64,000 nt of DNA from CAZIUL01 sp964542475 (GTDB taxonomy: Bacteria > Planctomycetota > B15-G4 > CAYZWU01), in assembly GCA_964542475.1 (NCBI GenBank), contig CAZIUL010000005.1:106084-170083 (forward strand), written 5' to 3'. The position numbers and the translations under genes are program-made. This document shows positions 34,034-42,839 of the stretch, one piece after another. Below the pieces are notes generated by a model. That model did not search any database. It was not told the origin of the DNA and was given only the letters and a program-made list of their open reading frames with translations. Each line of letters begins with the position of its first letter. Position 1 is the stretch's first letter.

Positions 34034-35842
34034 CTACCGGGCCGGCGGCAGAACGATCCGGAAGATCGCTCCTTCGTTTTCCGCAGTGTCCACTTCTATC
34101 ACGCCGCGATGGCGTTCCACTATACCCCAACTCACGGCCAGCCCAAGCCCGCTCGTCTCCTTGGAAGAAAAAAACGGTTCGAAAATTTTGTCGATCATGT
34201 TCTCCGGGATGCCGGGGCCGGTGTCCTCCACCGAGATGACGCACTTGTTCTGATTGCGATCGTATTCGGTTTTCAACGTAATCGTGCCTTTTTCCTTCAT
34301 CGCATCCAGGGCGTTCAGCATGAGGTTCAAAACCACCTGCTGAAGCTGGGATGGATCTGCACGGATGAGCGGCAGCTCCTCGGCTTTTTTCATCTCAAGA
34401 GTAACGTTTTTGAACCTGGGCAGCTTTTCCACCAGTGAAAGAGTTTTATCCACAATGCTGTTCGCATCCGTTTTTTCAAACCTGGGTGTTTCCTGTTTCG
34501 CGAAATCCAGCAGGTTCCGCACGATGTCTCTGCAGCGCAGGGTTTCCCTGATGATGACTTTGACATCATTGTGAAGGTCGCTGTCTTCGGGAACCTCCTC
34601 AAGGATGCTTTCGGCAAAGGCGAGCACCCCTGTCAGGGGGTTGTTGATCTCGTGAGCCACACCGGCTGCGAGCTTGCCCACTGCGGCGAGCTTGGTGGAC
34701 TGGACCAGCTTGTCCTGGAGCTGCTTCTTCACTGTGACATCGCGAGCAATTGTACACACCCCCGTGGCTTTGCCCTTGTAGTCCGGCAGGGGAAACCGCA
34801 CAGTGTTGAAGTGCCGGTTCTGTTCGTTGATCTGGAAGGTCTCCTCGTATGTGCGGTGAACGTTTTTTTTCATTACCTCCCGGTCGTTGCGGTCCACGAT
34901 CATGGCGACTCCCTCGGGCAGGACCTCCTCGACCTTTTTTCCAATGAAATCCTTTTTCTCGAGGCCGTATGCTTTGGCAATGGTCTTGTTTACCACCAGG
35001 TAGCGCCCTTCCAGATCCTTGATGCAGATGTGATCCATGGCTGCGTCGATGAACCGCCTGAAACGTTCCTCCGCGCGCTCGATTTCGCGCCGAAGCATGA
35101 CCCGCTCGGTTATGCGGTGCCATGTTTCTATGACCGCCTCGATGTCGCCCCGCTCGTTCTTGATGGGAGTCTGCGTTACCTCCCAGAAAGATTCCGCCGG
35201 TGATATGCTTTGGTGTACGCTGCTCAACGGTTTACCCGATGCAAACACCTTGTCGAGGTTGCAGGCCGCGTACAGGCAGTCGATTGCAAGGTTCGTGCTC
35301 TGGAACAGCTCGAAACATTGCTTGCCGATGGCGTCTTTCTGGGGGATGCCCGTGTATTCCGTGAACCTTGCGTTTGTCCGTATCACCTTTCTCTCTTTGT
35401 TCAGCACCATGACAAGGTCAGGGATGCTGTCGAACAGGCTTTGGATGTACAGCTGCTCCTTCTCGACCTCCTGCTTCAGCTCGGTCTTTTCCGCAAGCCT
35501 TCGTTCCTGTTCCGCCTGGGCGTTTGCCAGGTCCCAGAAGATGTGAGCGAACGTGTGGTCAATGAGCTTGGCACCGCGCGGGAGGTTCTGAATTATCTTG
35601 TCCAGCACGGCGTTGCTGCCTGTGAGCTCGATTATGAGCTCTATGTCCGGAATGGAAAGGGCCGCGGCCATGTCGTTCGTAGTCTTCATGCCGTGCGATT
35701 TCGCATAGGCAAGCCCGGGCGCGTCATGATCGAGGTCCATCACGCAGATGACATCCAGGATCATTTCTTTGAGAAAAGCTCCCCTGGCAAGATCAAGGAT
35801 GGCCTGGCAGCCTTTTCCTCCGCCTATGATAACGGTTTTCAT
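34034..35842 (-). CDS. Sensor histidine kinase with N-terminal Rossmann-like domain and two PAS domains
   Basis: This 602-residue kinase has no membrane helix. The N-terminus TVIIGGGKGCQAILDLA with DVICVMDLDHDAPGLAYA looks like a nucleotide-binding Rossmann domain (about 1-115). Two PAS domains follow (about 135-260 and 265-390). The kinase core has the H-box GVAHEINNPLTG, the N-box LMLNALDAM and the G-boxes DTGPGIPENM and TSGLGLAVSWG. The ATG at 35842 is preferred to a TTG at 35863. A cytoplasmic redox or nucleotide signal seems likely. It pairs with the downstream response regulator. Confidence 0.87.
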   Translation of the reverse strand: MKTVIIGGGKGCQAILDLARGAFLKEMILDVICVMDLDHDAPGLAYAKSHGMKTTNDMAAALSIPDIELIIELTGSNAVLDKIIQNLPRGAKLIDHTFAHIFWDLANAQAEQERRLAEKTELKQEVEKEQLYIQSLFDSIPDLVMVLNKERKVIRTNARFTEYTGIPQKDAIGKQCFELFQSTNLAIDCLYAACNLDKVFASGKPLSSVHQSISPAESFWEVTQTPIKNERGDIEAVIETWHRITERVMLRREIERAEERFRRFIDAAMDHICIKDLEGRYLVVNKTIAKAYGLEKKDFIGKKVEEVLPEGVAMIVDRNDREVMKKNVHRTYEETFQINEQNRHFNTVRFPLPDYKGKATGVCTIARDVTVKKQLQDKLVQSTKLAAVGKLAAGVAHEINNPLTGVLAFAESILEEVPEDSDLHNDVKVIIRETLRCRDIVRNLLDFAKQETPRFEKTDANSIVDKTLSLVEKLPRFKNVTLEMKKAEELPLIRADPSQLQQVVLNLMLNALDAMKEKGTITLKTEYDRNQNKCVISVEDTGPGIPENMIDKIFEPFFSSKETSGLGLAVSWGIVERHRGVIEVDTAENEGAIFRIVLPPAR

Positions 35843-35917
35843 GCGAGCGAGTTCCCCAACCAATGAACTGTTTATGCGGCCCGCTTGGCCAGGTGCTTTA
35901 CCTGAGCAGATCAGAGT

Positions 35918-36071
35918 CTAACGTCTGGGAAATTCCGTGTCCAGCATCTCGTCGTACTCATTTGTGAACCGGGAGAGGCTGCTGTAAAACGCTTTGGGCT
36001 TGATAGTGAAATGGAGCAGCAGCGCCTCGAGCTTTGGCGGAATATTTTGAAAGCTCTTTTGAATCGTTCAT
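35918..36071 (-). pseudogene. Possible C-terminal remnant of an unidentified gene
   Basis: Between a TGA and a TAG on the minus strand, an open frame reads QNIPPKLEALLLHFTIKPKA, FYSSLSRFTNEYDEML and so on. It has protein-like composition and no usable start codon. It could be the tail of a decayed gene. The evidence is only its coding look, so confidence is low. Confidence 0.25.
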
Positions 36072-36150
36072 CCGCTTTGTTCTCCGGCACAGGGGGTTTC
36101 GCGTGTATAATGCGTGCCGTAATCGATCAAACTGAGGAGCTTCGGATAAA

Positions 36151-36360
36151 GTGAAGCGCGGAAACAAGCAAAAAAGAAGAAAAAAGCGCGAAAAAAAGCC
36201 ACAGCTTTGCTGCTGCTGCCGGCAAAGCTATTCTTTTTGCTGGGCATGCCCGTGCGGTTTCCTGATATGCCAGGCCTGCCTGGACGAGAACCTCTGGGGC
36301 ATGACCTGCAACAATGTGACATGGACATGTCCTGATTGCGGGCAGGCCCGGTCCTTTTGA
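36151..36360 (+). CDS. Small cysteine-rich, zinc-ribbon-like protein
   Basis: This 69-residue protein has a very basic N-terminus (KRGNKQKRRKKREKK) followed by 11 cysteines in about 50 residues: LCCCCRQ, FCWACPCGF, ICQACLDENLWGMTC and TCPDCGQ. The spacing implies two or more zinc sites or a cluster site. GTG at 36151 is preceded by GAGGAG (36134-36139). Small proteins of this look occur in sulfate reducers as hypotheticals; I know of no function. It is isolated between two minus-strand operons. Confidence 0.6.
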   Translation: MKRGNKQKRRKKREKKPQLCCCCRQSYSFCWACPCGFLICQACLDENLWGMTCNNVTWTCPDCGQARSF

Positions 36361-36377
36361 GTCGGCAACCCTTTTTC

Positions 36378-36496
36378 CTGGAGGTCGGCAGTCCCTTGTA
36401 GCGTGTGTTCATTACCGGCGCCGACGGAGCGGCGCCCTCCATTGTTTAACCGACGCATTCACTTTATCCTGGAGGGCGGCAGTCCCTTGCCGCCTC
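36378..36496 (+). repeat. GGAGGGCGGCA repeat block, copy 1
   Basis: The block has two short palindromes, GGCGCCGACGGAGCGGCGCC (36417-36436) and GGCGGCAGTCCCTTGCCGCC (36475-36494), joined by a spacer with CTCCATTGTTTAACCG. A diverged first half precedes them. Similar blocks lie at 42636, 46566, 51669 and 56668. The block fills the gap after the Cys-rich gene. Confidence 0.85.
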
Positions 36497-36540
36497 TTTT
36501 CTTCCCTGAACCCAGAACGCCTTAACCGCATTATTACCGA

Positions 36541-36885
36541 CTAATGATAGTCATGTGTCTGCTGCACCACCTTCACGCCTGTTTTGTTTTCTATGTACTT
36601 CGCCATGTCGTCCGCGCTGGCGTAGGGGCATTCCGGCATGGCTTTCACCATGCAGGTGCTCATGTACACCGCATCAGGCTTGGTTTCGGACTGTTTTATG
36701 TTCAGCCCAATGTTCGGCGGGGTGGAGCGCCCGGGGCACTGGCACCTTACGAAACCGATGACGCGTGCTTCCTCGTCGAAGTTGCCTTCGCCGAGCGCGG
36801 CCGCTTTCAGGCAGCGCCACTCTCCGGGGCAGCCGTAGCCCGAGTCCATGTAAGCTCCGCATCCGACTACTATCACGTTTTTCAT
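36541..36885 (-). CDS. CGGC-domain-like cysteine-rich protein
   Basis: From ATG 36885 (AAGGA upstream) this is a 114-residue protein. It opens with KNVIVVGCGAYMDSGYGCPG and contains FVRCQCPGR, MSTCMVKAMPECPYAS and a C-terminal VVQQTHDYH. The layout matches CGGC-domain proteins, which probably bind metal. The signature is CxC (CQC) here rather than CGGC. It follows the fumarase genes on the same strand after 74 bases and may share their transcript. Function unknown. Confidence 0.65.
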   Translation of the reverse strand: MKNVIVVGCGAYMDSGYGCPGEWRCLKAAALGEGNFDEEARVIGFVRCQCPGRSTPPNIGLNIKQSETKPDAVYMSTCMVKAMPECPYASADDMAKYIENKTGVKVVQQTHDYH

Positions 36886-36959
36886 CTGTTTATCCTTGGT
36901 TTGATTGAAAGAGCCTGCTGCTTTGCTCAACGAAAAACGAGCTGTCGGCCCAGTCTGAT

Positions 36960-37538
36960 TTATTTGGTAAGAAACCGATCCAGGACCTTCTTCGATTGCG
37001 CTTCCACTGTTTCGTGGATGCTGTTTCCATGGGTGTCCATGGTCACGATCACGGGGAACTCCTTCGCTTGTACGACCCAGAACGCTTCAGGGGTTCCGAG
37101 CTCTTCAAGCAGGTGGACATCGAGCACCTCCTCTATTGCCACTGCTGTAGAGGTCCCGCAGCCGCCCACCGCATGGAAGTAAACAGCGCCGAGCCTTTGG
37201 CACGCTTCCATGGTCTTTTTCCCCATGCCGCCCTTGCCGATCACGCCGCGCACACCGTAGCTTTCGATGACCTTTGCCTGGTACGGCTCTTCGCGTATGC
37301 TCGTGGTGGGGCCGGCGGCAACGAAAGACCACTTGCCGTCCTCGTTCTTTACAACCGGGCCGCAGTGATAGATCACGCCTTGGGCGAGAAGGTCGTCCAA
37401 GAAGTCCGGGCGCTCTTCAACCATCAGCTTGTGAGCAGCGTCGCGTGCGGTCACCATGACGCCGGAGAGAAGCACCGTGTCCCCTACCTTCAGGGATCTG
37501 ATTTTTTCATCGGATATGGGAATGTCTATTTTAATCAT
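36960..37538 (-). CDS. Class I fumarate hydratase, beta (C-terminal) subunit
   Basis: This 192-residue protein corresponds to the C-terminal domain of class I fumarase or tartrate dehydratase. GVIGKGGMGKKTMEACQRLG and YFHAVGGCGTSTA are the family signatures. It overlaps the alpha subunit gene by 8 bases, so the two are translated together. Fumarase fits the metabolic context, with a fumarate reductase-like set 8-10 kb away. L-tartrate dehydratase is the alternative and cannot be excluded by eye. Confidence 0.87.
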   Translation of the reverse strand: MIKIDIPISDEKIRSLKVGDTVLLSGVMVTARDAAHKLMVEERPDFLDDLLAQGVIYHCGPVVKNEDGKWSFVAAGPTTSIREEPYQAKVIESYGVRGVIGKGGMGKKTMEACQRLGAVYFHAVGGCGTSTAVAIEEVLDVHLLEELGTPEAFWVVQAKEFPVIVTMDTHGNSIHETVEAQSKKVLDRFLTK

Positions 37539-38403
37539 AGCTGGCTTCTCCGTTTTTACACGTCATTGTTTTCCGCCTGCATGCCCAGCACATGTAGGAG
37601 ACCGAAACATAGAAGGTGGCGGGATGGCGGTGTTGCTTGGCAGCAAAAACGTTGAGCACCGTGGTTTTTCCGCCGAACCCCATGGGACCTATTCCAAGCT
37701 CGTTGAGCTCGGTCAACAGCCTGTTTTCGAGATTTGCCAGGTCGGGATCCAGGTTGACCGAGTCGAACTTCCGGAAGAACTGCTCCTTGCCGAGCATGTA
37801 TGAGGTAGTGCGGTCGCCCCCGATGCCGACGCCGATAATGCCCGGGCTGCACCCTTTGCCCTGGGCCTTGAACACGGCGTCGAGCACACACCTCCTGACA
37901 CCGTCGAGATCGCGTCCCGCGCCCAGCGCCGCGTCGGGAAGCTTGTACTGGGCGCTCACGTTTTCGCTGCCCCCTCCCTTTTGCATGAGCTTGACCAGGG
38001 TCTGGTCCTTGTCCCATTGTTTGAACGAGACATAGGGCGTGTTGACGCCTACGTTGTTCCCCGTGTTTTTGCCTGTGACAGGGTCAACCGCGTTCGGCCT
38101 GAGCAACAGATCCTTTGTGGCCCTTTCTGCCGCGGCCTCCACGGCCTTCCGGAACATGACGGTGTCGGTTCCCTGTGGATGATACACGTAAAGTATGAGC
38201 GATCCCGTGTCCTGACAGATGGGAGTCACCGCTTCTCTGGCCATCTCGACGTTGTCAAGTATTGCCTGGAAGGTGTTGGCCGGCGTGGATCCGGCCTCCT
38301 CCTTTGCCAGGGCTTCCTGCAGCGCGGCTTCCACATCGTGTGACAGGTCGGTGCTCGAACTTTTTATCAGGTGATAAAGCTGGTTGACAACTGTTTCGTT
38401 CAT
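37531..38403 (-). CDS. Class I fumarate hydratase, alpha (N-terminal) subunit
   Basis: This 290-residue protein carries the oxygen-sensitive [4Fe-4S] cluster of class I hydratases. PICQDTGSLILYV holds the first ligand. GKGCSPGIIGVGIGGDRTTS holds another, and FAAKQHRHPATFYVSVSYMC is the family's C-terminal stretch. AGAGGAGTGTC precedes the ATG. A slightly odd basic tail follows (RRKTMTCKNGEASYD), overlapping the beta subunit. Together they hydrate fumarate to malate. An oxygen-labile enzyme is consistent with an anaerobe. Confidence 0.88.
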   Translation of the reverse strand: MNETVVNQLYHLIKSSSTDLSHDVEAALQEALAKEEAGSTPANTFQAILDNVEMAREAVTPICQDTGSLILYVYHPQGTDTVMFRKAVEAAAERATKDLLLRPNAVDPVTGKNTGNNVGVNTPYVSFKQWDKDQTLVKLMQKGGGSENVSAQYKLPDAALGAGRDLDGVRRCVLDAVFKAQGKGCSPGIIGVGIGGDRTTSYMLGKEQFFRKFDSVNLDPDLANLENRLLTELNELGIGPMGFGGKTTVLNVFAAKQHRHPATFYVSVSYMCWACRRKTMTCKNGEASYD

Positions 38404-38612
38404 GACACTCCTCTCTGTAAACGCCGGTTATCGTTGACAGCAGCCATTCTATTGAATCTCGACACTTCTTTCCTCAATGTAATAAGGTTTGTTTCGATTT
38501 TTTCCCGTGTATAATTCACGGTTTTCAATCGGTTGCGCGCGAAGCGTTTTTTTGTGTGTGTGAGGACACCCCCTTCGTTTATTGAAGGGAACACGTTGTT
38601 CGAGGAGGCATC

Positions 38613-39791
38613 ATGATACGCGAGAAGATTGAGCAGACCTACGGCATTCTTGACGAGATGAACATCGACATGTGGATGATATTCGCACGCGAAAGCGCGG
38701 TCATCTCAGACCCGGCTATCGAGCTCGTGGTCGGCACCGAGTGCACGTGGCAGTCAGCGTTCGTTTACACGCGGGACAGGAAATCGTACGCAATCGTGGG
38801 CAACCTGGACGAGGCGAGGTTCAAGGGCCTCGGGGTCTTCGACGACGTTCGCTCGTACGTGACCGGAATCAAGGAGACGCTGCTGGACCTGTTCAAGACG
38901 CTGAACCCGTCCAGGTTCGCGCTCAACATATCAAAGAACGACTACATGGCGGATGGGCTCACATACGGAATGTTCCAGCTCTTGCAGCAGCATCTCGCGG
39001 GTACCGAGTGGGCAGACCGCTGGGTTCCATCCGAGAAGATCGTCGCGGCGTTGCGCGGCCGCAAGTCGTCCACGGAGCAGGAGCGCATACGCAAGGCCGT
39101 TGAGATGACCGAGGAGATCTACTCGAAAGTCACCGGTTTTTTGAAGCCCGGCAGGACCGAGAAGGAGGTGGCCGCGTTCATCCTGAAACAGGTGGACGAA
39201 GCAGGGATCGAGACGGCATGGAACCGCTCCGAATGCCCCGCGGTGTTCACCGGCCCCGAATCCGCGGGCGCGCACTGCGGGCCCACGGACAGGCCCATGG
39301 AGCCGGGGCACATCATGAACATCGACTTCGGCGTCAAAATCGAAGGGTTCTGTTCGGATATCCAGCGGACCTGGTACTTCCTGAAGGAGGGTGAGAAGGA
39401 GGCTCCCGATACCGTGAAGAAGGCGTTTCAGACCATCGTGGATTCCATACGGACGGGCGCTGAAAAGATCCGGCCCGGCATGACAGGGCTCGAAGTGGAC
39501 ACCATCGTGCGAAGCTTCATAACGGACAGCGGCTATCCCGAGTACCCGCATGCAACAGGCCACCAGGTCGGCCGCTCGGCGCATGACGGGGCCGCGACCC
39601 TTGCGCCGGAGTGGGAGCGGTACGGCGAGATCCCGCACATGAAGATGGAAGAAGGGCAGGTCTACACCATAGAGCCGCGCATCCCGGTAGAGGCCCACGG
39701 CGTGGCCACATCCGAGGAGATCATCGTTGTGACGAAGGATGGCGGAAAGTTCCTGTCCCACCCGCAGACCGAGCTGTTTTATGTCGGATAG
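38613..39791 (+). CDS. M24-family Xaa-Pro aminopeptidase-like metallopeptidase
   Basis: This is a 392-residue pita-bread metallopeptidase. The metal ligands are visible: NIDFGVKIEGFCSD (two Asp), HATGHQVGRSAHDG (His), IEPRIPV (Glu) and SEEIIV (Glu). The N-terminal creatinase-like domain (1-150) is present. It removes N-terminal residues next to proline or cleaves Xaa-Pro dipeptides. GAGGAGG lies before the ATG, and a TATAAT at 38510-38515 could be part of its promoter. It sits next to a peptide transporter and PepT, forming a peptide-use group. Confidence 0.88.
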   Translation: MIREKIEQTYGILDEMNIDMWMIFARESAVISDPAIELVVGTECTWQSAFVYTRDRKSYAIVGNLDEARFKGLGVFDDVRSYVTGIKETLLDLFKTLNPSRFALNISKNDYMADGLTYGMFQLLQQHLAGTEWADRWVPSEKIVAALRGRKSSTEQERIRKAVEMTEEIYSKVTGFLKPGRTEKEVAAFILKQVDEAGIETAWNRSECPAVFTGPESAGAHCGPTDRPMEPGHIMNIDFGVKIEGFCSDIQRTWYFLKEGEKEAPDTVKKAFQTIVDSIRTGAEKIRPGMTGLEVDTIVRSFITDSGYPEYPHATGHQVGRSAHDGAATLAPEWERYGEIPHMKMEEGQVYTIEPRIPVEAHGVATSEEIIVVTKDGGKFLSHPQTELFYVG

Positions 39792-39840
39792 ACCGCATGG
39801 TTCATAACCATCTGCTGCGGCGTTGTAAACAGCGCCGCGG

Positions 39841-41199
39841 CTACTCTGCCTGAGAGGCGATCTTTTTCGCGTCGATTCTGTCGGTCACGAACTTGAACAC
39901 CATGAGGGCCAGGAAAGCGGTGATGCCTACACCTACCCAGAAGAACCATATATAATGGGCGTGATCATAGGCGTGGGCTTGTTCCGCTTCCGGCATGGCT
40001 GCCACCACATCCGGCGCAGGGCAGAACTTGTCGAGCAGGCGCCCTGAAGCCGCAAAGCCGAATAGCCAGGACCAGGCAGTGGTCAGGTGCGAATATCCCA
40101 TGTACATGCCCACCTCGCCGGGGGGCGCCTGTTTGGAGGCGTACTCGAGAAACCGCGGGGAAAGGAAACATTCCGCGGTTCCCTGCATGAAGATTCCGAT
40201 TATCAGCATCAGTTCGATGGGGTGCAAGGAAATGGCAAGGAGCTGAATTCGTTCCGTACCCAGGTTTGGGGCGAGCGCCACGGGCAGGGCGGAAAAGGGG
40301 ATGATGAAAAGAGCGATGCTGATGGAAGTTACCGGCCGAATCTTGCGCACGAACTGTGTGATGAGGACCACGAGACAGGTGACCGTCAACGGATTCACGA
40401 TGGCGATCCAACCCGGTTTGGAATAATCACCAACCATGCGGAACAAGTACTTGGGCATGGTTGCATAAAGCTGGCCTTGGATCGCCCAGAACCCGCCGAT
40501 GATGATTATCAGACATAAGAAGCGGATGTTTTTGAGTACCCTCCCCAGCCCGTTAAAAAGCTCAGCAACACTCTTGCCTTCGCCACTCCTATCCGTGGTT
40601 TTGAAAGAAAAAAAGATCACGATTAATCCAAGGAGTGAAACAAGCGCGGACAACAGGTTTACCGCCTGGAATCCGGTGATTCCGAGGTCCATCTCGTTTA
40701 TGCTGATCCGGATAGGATCCGCCACTATCTTTGATATGGTTGATCCGATGTTTACAGCCATGTAAAAAAGAGAAAAGGCTCGGGCCCGGTTGGCGTCGGT
40801 CGAACACTTGGCAGTGGTGCCGGAAATGACGGGCTTTACAATGGCTCCTCCCAGCATGATCAATACAAGCGCAAGCACGGCCGCCCACTTCTCCGGTACC
40901 GCGCCGAGCATGCCGTACCCGACAGATCCGAGGGCGAAAGCGATCATCAGGGCTTTACGAAACCCGATCTTGTCGGACAAGGCTCCCAAGAAAGTGGGCA
41001 TGAAATAGAGAAGAAAGGCAAAACCGCCCACGAGGTCACCGGATTCTTCATCCGTGAATCCCACGTCCTCTGTCAGGTAAGCCACCATAAAAAGGAAGGC
41101 GCCGTAATAAGCCAACCGCTCGAGTAGCTCAGAGAAGTTGGCTACCCAGAAAACCTTGGGGAACTTCCAGGACATGCTAGCAGCGGTTTTTTCTTCCAT
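39841..41199 (-). CDS. Proton-dependent oligopeptide transporter (POT/PTR family)
   Basis: This is a 452-residue major facilitator protein with about 12 membrane segments. NFSELLERLAYYGAFLFM near the N-terminus is the POT proton-coupling motif (ExxERxxYYG-like). GDLVGGFAFLLYFMPTFLGALSD is the second family motif. It imports di- and tripeptides with protons. pepT ends 82 bases upstream on the same strand, so the two may share a transcript. The transported peptides cannot be specified. Confidence 0.82.
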   Translation of the reverse strand: MEEKTAASMSWKFPKVFWVANFSELLERLAYYGAFLFMVAYLTEDVGFTDEESGDLVGGFAFLLYFMPTFLGALSDKIGFRKALMIAFALGSVGYGMLGAVPEKWAAVLALVLIMLGGAIVKPVISGTTAKCSTDANRARAFSLFYMAVNIGSTISKIVADPIRISINEMDLGITGFQAVNLLSALVSLLGLIVIFFSFKTTDRSGEGKSVAELFNGLGRVLKNIRFLCLIIIIGGFWAIQGQLYATMPKYLFRMVGDYSKPGWIAIVNPLTVTCLVVLITQFVRKIRPVTSISIALFIIPFSALPVALAPNLGTERIQLLAISLHPIELMLIIGIFMQGTAECFLSPRFLEYASKQAPPGEVGMYMGYSHLTTAWSWLFGFAASGRLLDKFCPAPDVVAAMPEAEQAHAYDHAHYIWFFWVGVGITAFLALMVFKFVTDRIDAKKIASQAE

Positions 41200-41280
41200 T
41201 GGTTGTTCCTTCGTTTTTTAATTCCGGGGACGGGGTATTCATTCTCCCCAGCCCGACCGGTCCGACGAGCCCGACAAAAC

Positions 41281-42525
41281 TTAATCCCCGAAAAGCTGCA
41301 CCAGGTTCAGAACGGTGCATGCCGAAAGCGCCAGCGACCTGTCCGCTATCCACTCCTGCGGGCCGTGGAAGTTCACTCCTCCGGCGAAGACGTTGGGTGT
41401 TGGCATGCCCATTGCCGTGAGCCGCGATCCGTCCGTGCCCCCGCGTATGGGGTCGACGCTCGGCGTGAGCCCGGTCATCTCGATCGCCTTTTTCAGGCTG
41501 TCCGTGATCTCGGCATGCTTTGAAAGCTCGTCGTACATGTTCCTGTACTGCTCGACGATCTCCACCGTGACCTTGAGCTTGGGCTCCTCAGCCATGAGTG
41601 CCTTGCCGATCTCTTTCAAGCGCTCGCACCGTTCCTCCAGGATCTTGACCGTGAAGTCCCTTATGATCAGGTTGGCCTTGCACTCGGCCGCGTCTCCCGA
41701 GACATCGGTCGGGTGGTAGAAGCCGTCCCTTCCGTCCGTGCATTCAGGCGTTTCAGCCATGGGAAGGCGCGCCAGGAACTTGCCCATGTAAGTTAGCGCG
41801 TTCACCATCTTGCCTTTTGCGTAGCCGGGGTGCACGGAAACGCCCTTGAACGTGACGATGCCCTTGTTCGCGGAGAAGGTCTCGATGTTCATCTCGCCCG
41901 GGAAACCGCCGTCGAGCGTGAACGCAAAAGGCGATGCGAAATCCTTCATCGGGAACTTGTTCGCTCCCCTGCCCACCTCCTCGTCCGGGTTGAAGCAGAT
42001 CCTGAGAGTGGGCCGCTTGATCTCCGGGTCCGAGAGCAGCACCTCGACGGCAGCCATGATCGCCGCGATGCCCGCCTTGTCATCAGCACCGAGCAGCGTG
42101 GTCCCGTCCGCCGTGATGATGGTGTCGCCCTTGCATTTCAGGAGCTCCGGTGAATCTTTCGGATCGATTGTAACGCCGTCCTTGAGCTTGATGGGGGAGC
42201 AGTCGTAGTTTTTGTGGAACTGCGGCTTGACATCGGTTCCTGAAAACGCGGGTGCTGTGTCCATGTGGGCGCAGAGCCCAACCAGGCCCTTGGCGTTCCC
42301 TTTCAGTTCTGCCCTCACATACCCGTTCTCATCCATTTCAGCGCCTTTTACGCCGAGCTCCTTCAGCTCATTAACCAGGTGCTTGCCGAGCGCGAGCTGC
42401 TTGTCCGTGCTAGGACATTTTTCGCATTCCTCGTCCGATTGGGTGTCGAACTTCACGTATTCGAGAAACCTGTCCAGTATCTTGGTGTTTTTCAGGATTT
42501 CTTCGGGTTTGTTGAATGTGCGCAT
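41281..42525 (-). CDS. pepT: Peptidase T (tripeptidase)
   Basis: This is a 414-residue M20B metallopeptidase. Zinc ligands and active residues appear in CAHMDTAPAF, TLLGADDKAGIAAIMAAVE, FNPDEEVGRGA and FTLDGG. The GGTDGSRLTAMGMPTPNVFA signature and the C-terminal NFHGPQEW complete the pattern. It releases the N-terminal residue from tripeptides. It lies directly upstream of the POT transporter, matching import with cleavage. AGGAGAG precedes the ATG on the minus strand. Confidence 0.92.
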   Translation of the reverse strand: MRTFNKPEEILKNTKILDRFLEYVKFDTQSDEECEKCPSTDKQLALGKHLVNELKELGVKGAEMDENGYVRAELKGNAKGLVGLCAHMDTAPAFSGTDVKPQFHKNYDCSPIKLKDGVTIDPKDSPELLKCKGDTIITADGTTLLGADDKAGIAAIMAAVEVLLSDPEIKRPTLRICFNPDEEVGRGANKFPMKDFASPFAFTLDGGFPGEMNIETFSANKGIVTFKGVSVHPGYAKGKMVNALTYMGKFLARLPMAETPECTDGRDGFYHPTDVSGDAAECKANLIIRDFTVKILEERCERLKEIGKALMAEEPKLKVTVEIVEQYRNMYDELSKHAEITDSLKKAIEMTGLTPSVDPIRGGTDGSRLTAMGMPTPNVFAGGVNFHGPQEWIADRSLALSACTVLNLVQLFGD

Positions 42526-42839
42526 GAAAATCTCTCCTTACGTGGCAATGAATTATCCGCTCTGCTCTCTATAATCTGTCCGGAACCCGCCATGGTAGCA
42601 GAGGGGGAGGAAGAGGACACGAATGAAATGCCAAGAGGGCGAAAGATTTTTCGCCCCTACGGCGGCTGACTGAGCGGCGCCCTCCACTGTTTAGCATGCC
42701 GTTTTACCTGGAGGGCGGCAGTCTCTTGCCGCCTCTTGATCGGTTTGTGTGAGTGTCTCCGGTTGTTGCAATTCAACAACACTTTCCCACAGAAAGCGGA
42801 CCAGGCAAGAATGCCTAACCCGAACATAGCCTAGTCTCA
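42526..42839. other. 314-base interval with hairpin and repeat block
   Basis: No gene is seen. A hairpin GGGCGAAA/TTTCGCCC lies near 42638-42656, followed by a GGAGGGCGGCA repeat block to 42737. Nothing recognisable lies in the last 100 bases. Confidence 0.55.
42636..42737 (+). repeat. GGAGGGCGGCA repeat block, copy 2
   Basis: It contains the hairpin GGGCGAAAGATTTTTCGCCC, then CTACGGCGGCTGACTGAGCG with the GGCGCCCTCCACTGTTTA segment, and finally GGCGGCAGTCTCTTGCCGCC. It lies between the pepT and Kelch genes. Confidence 0.8.
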
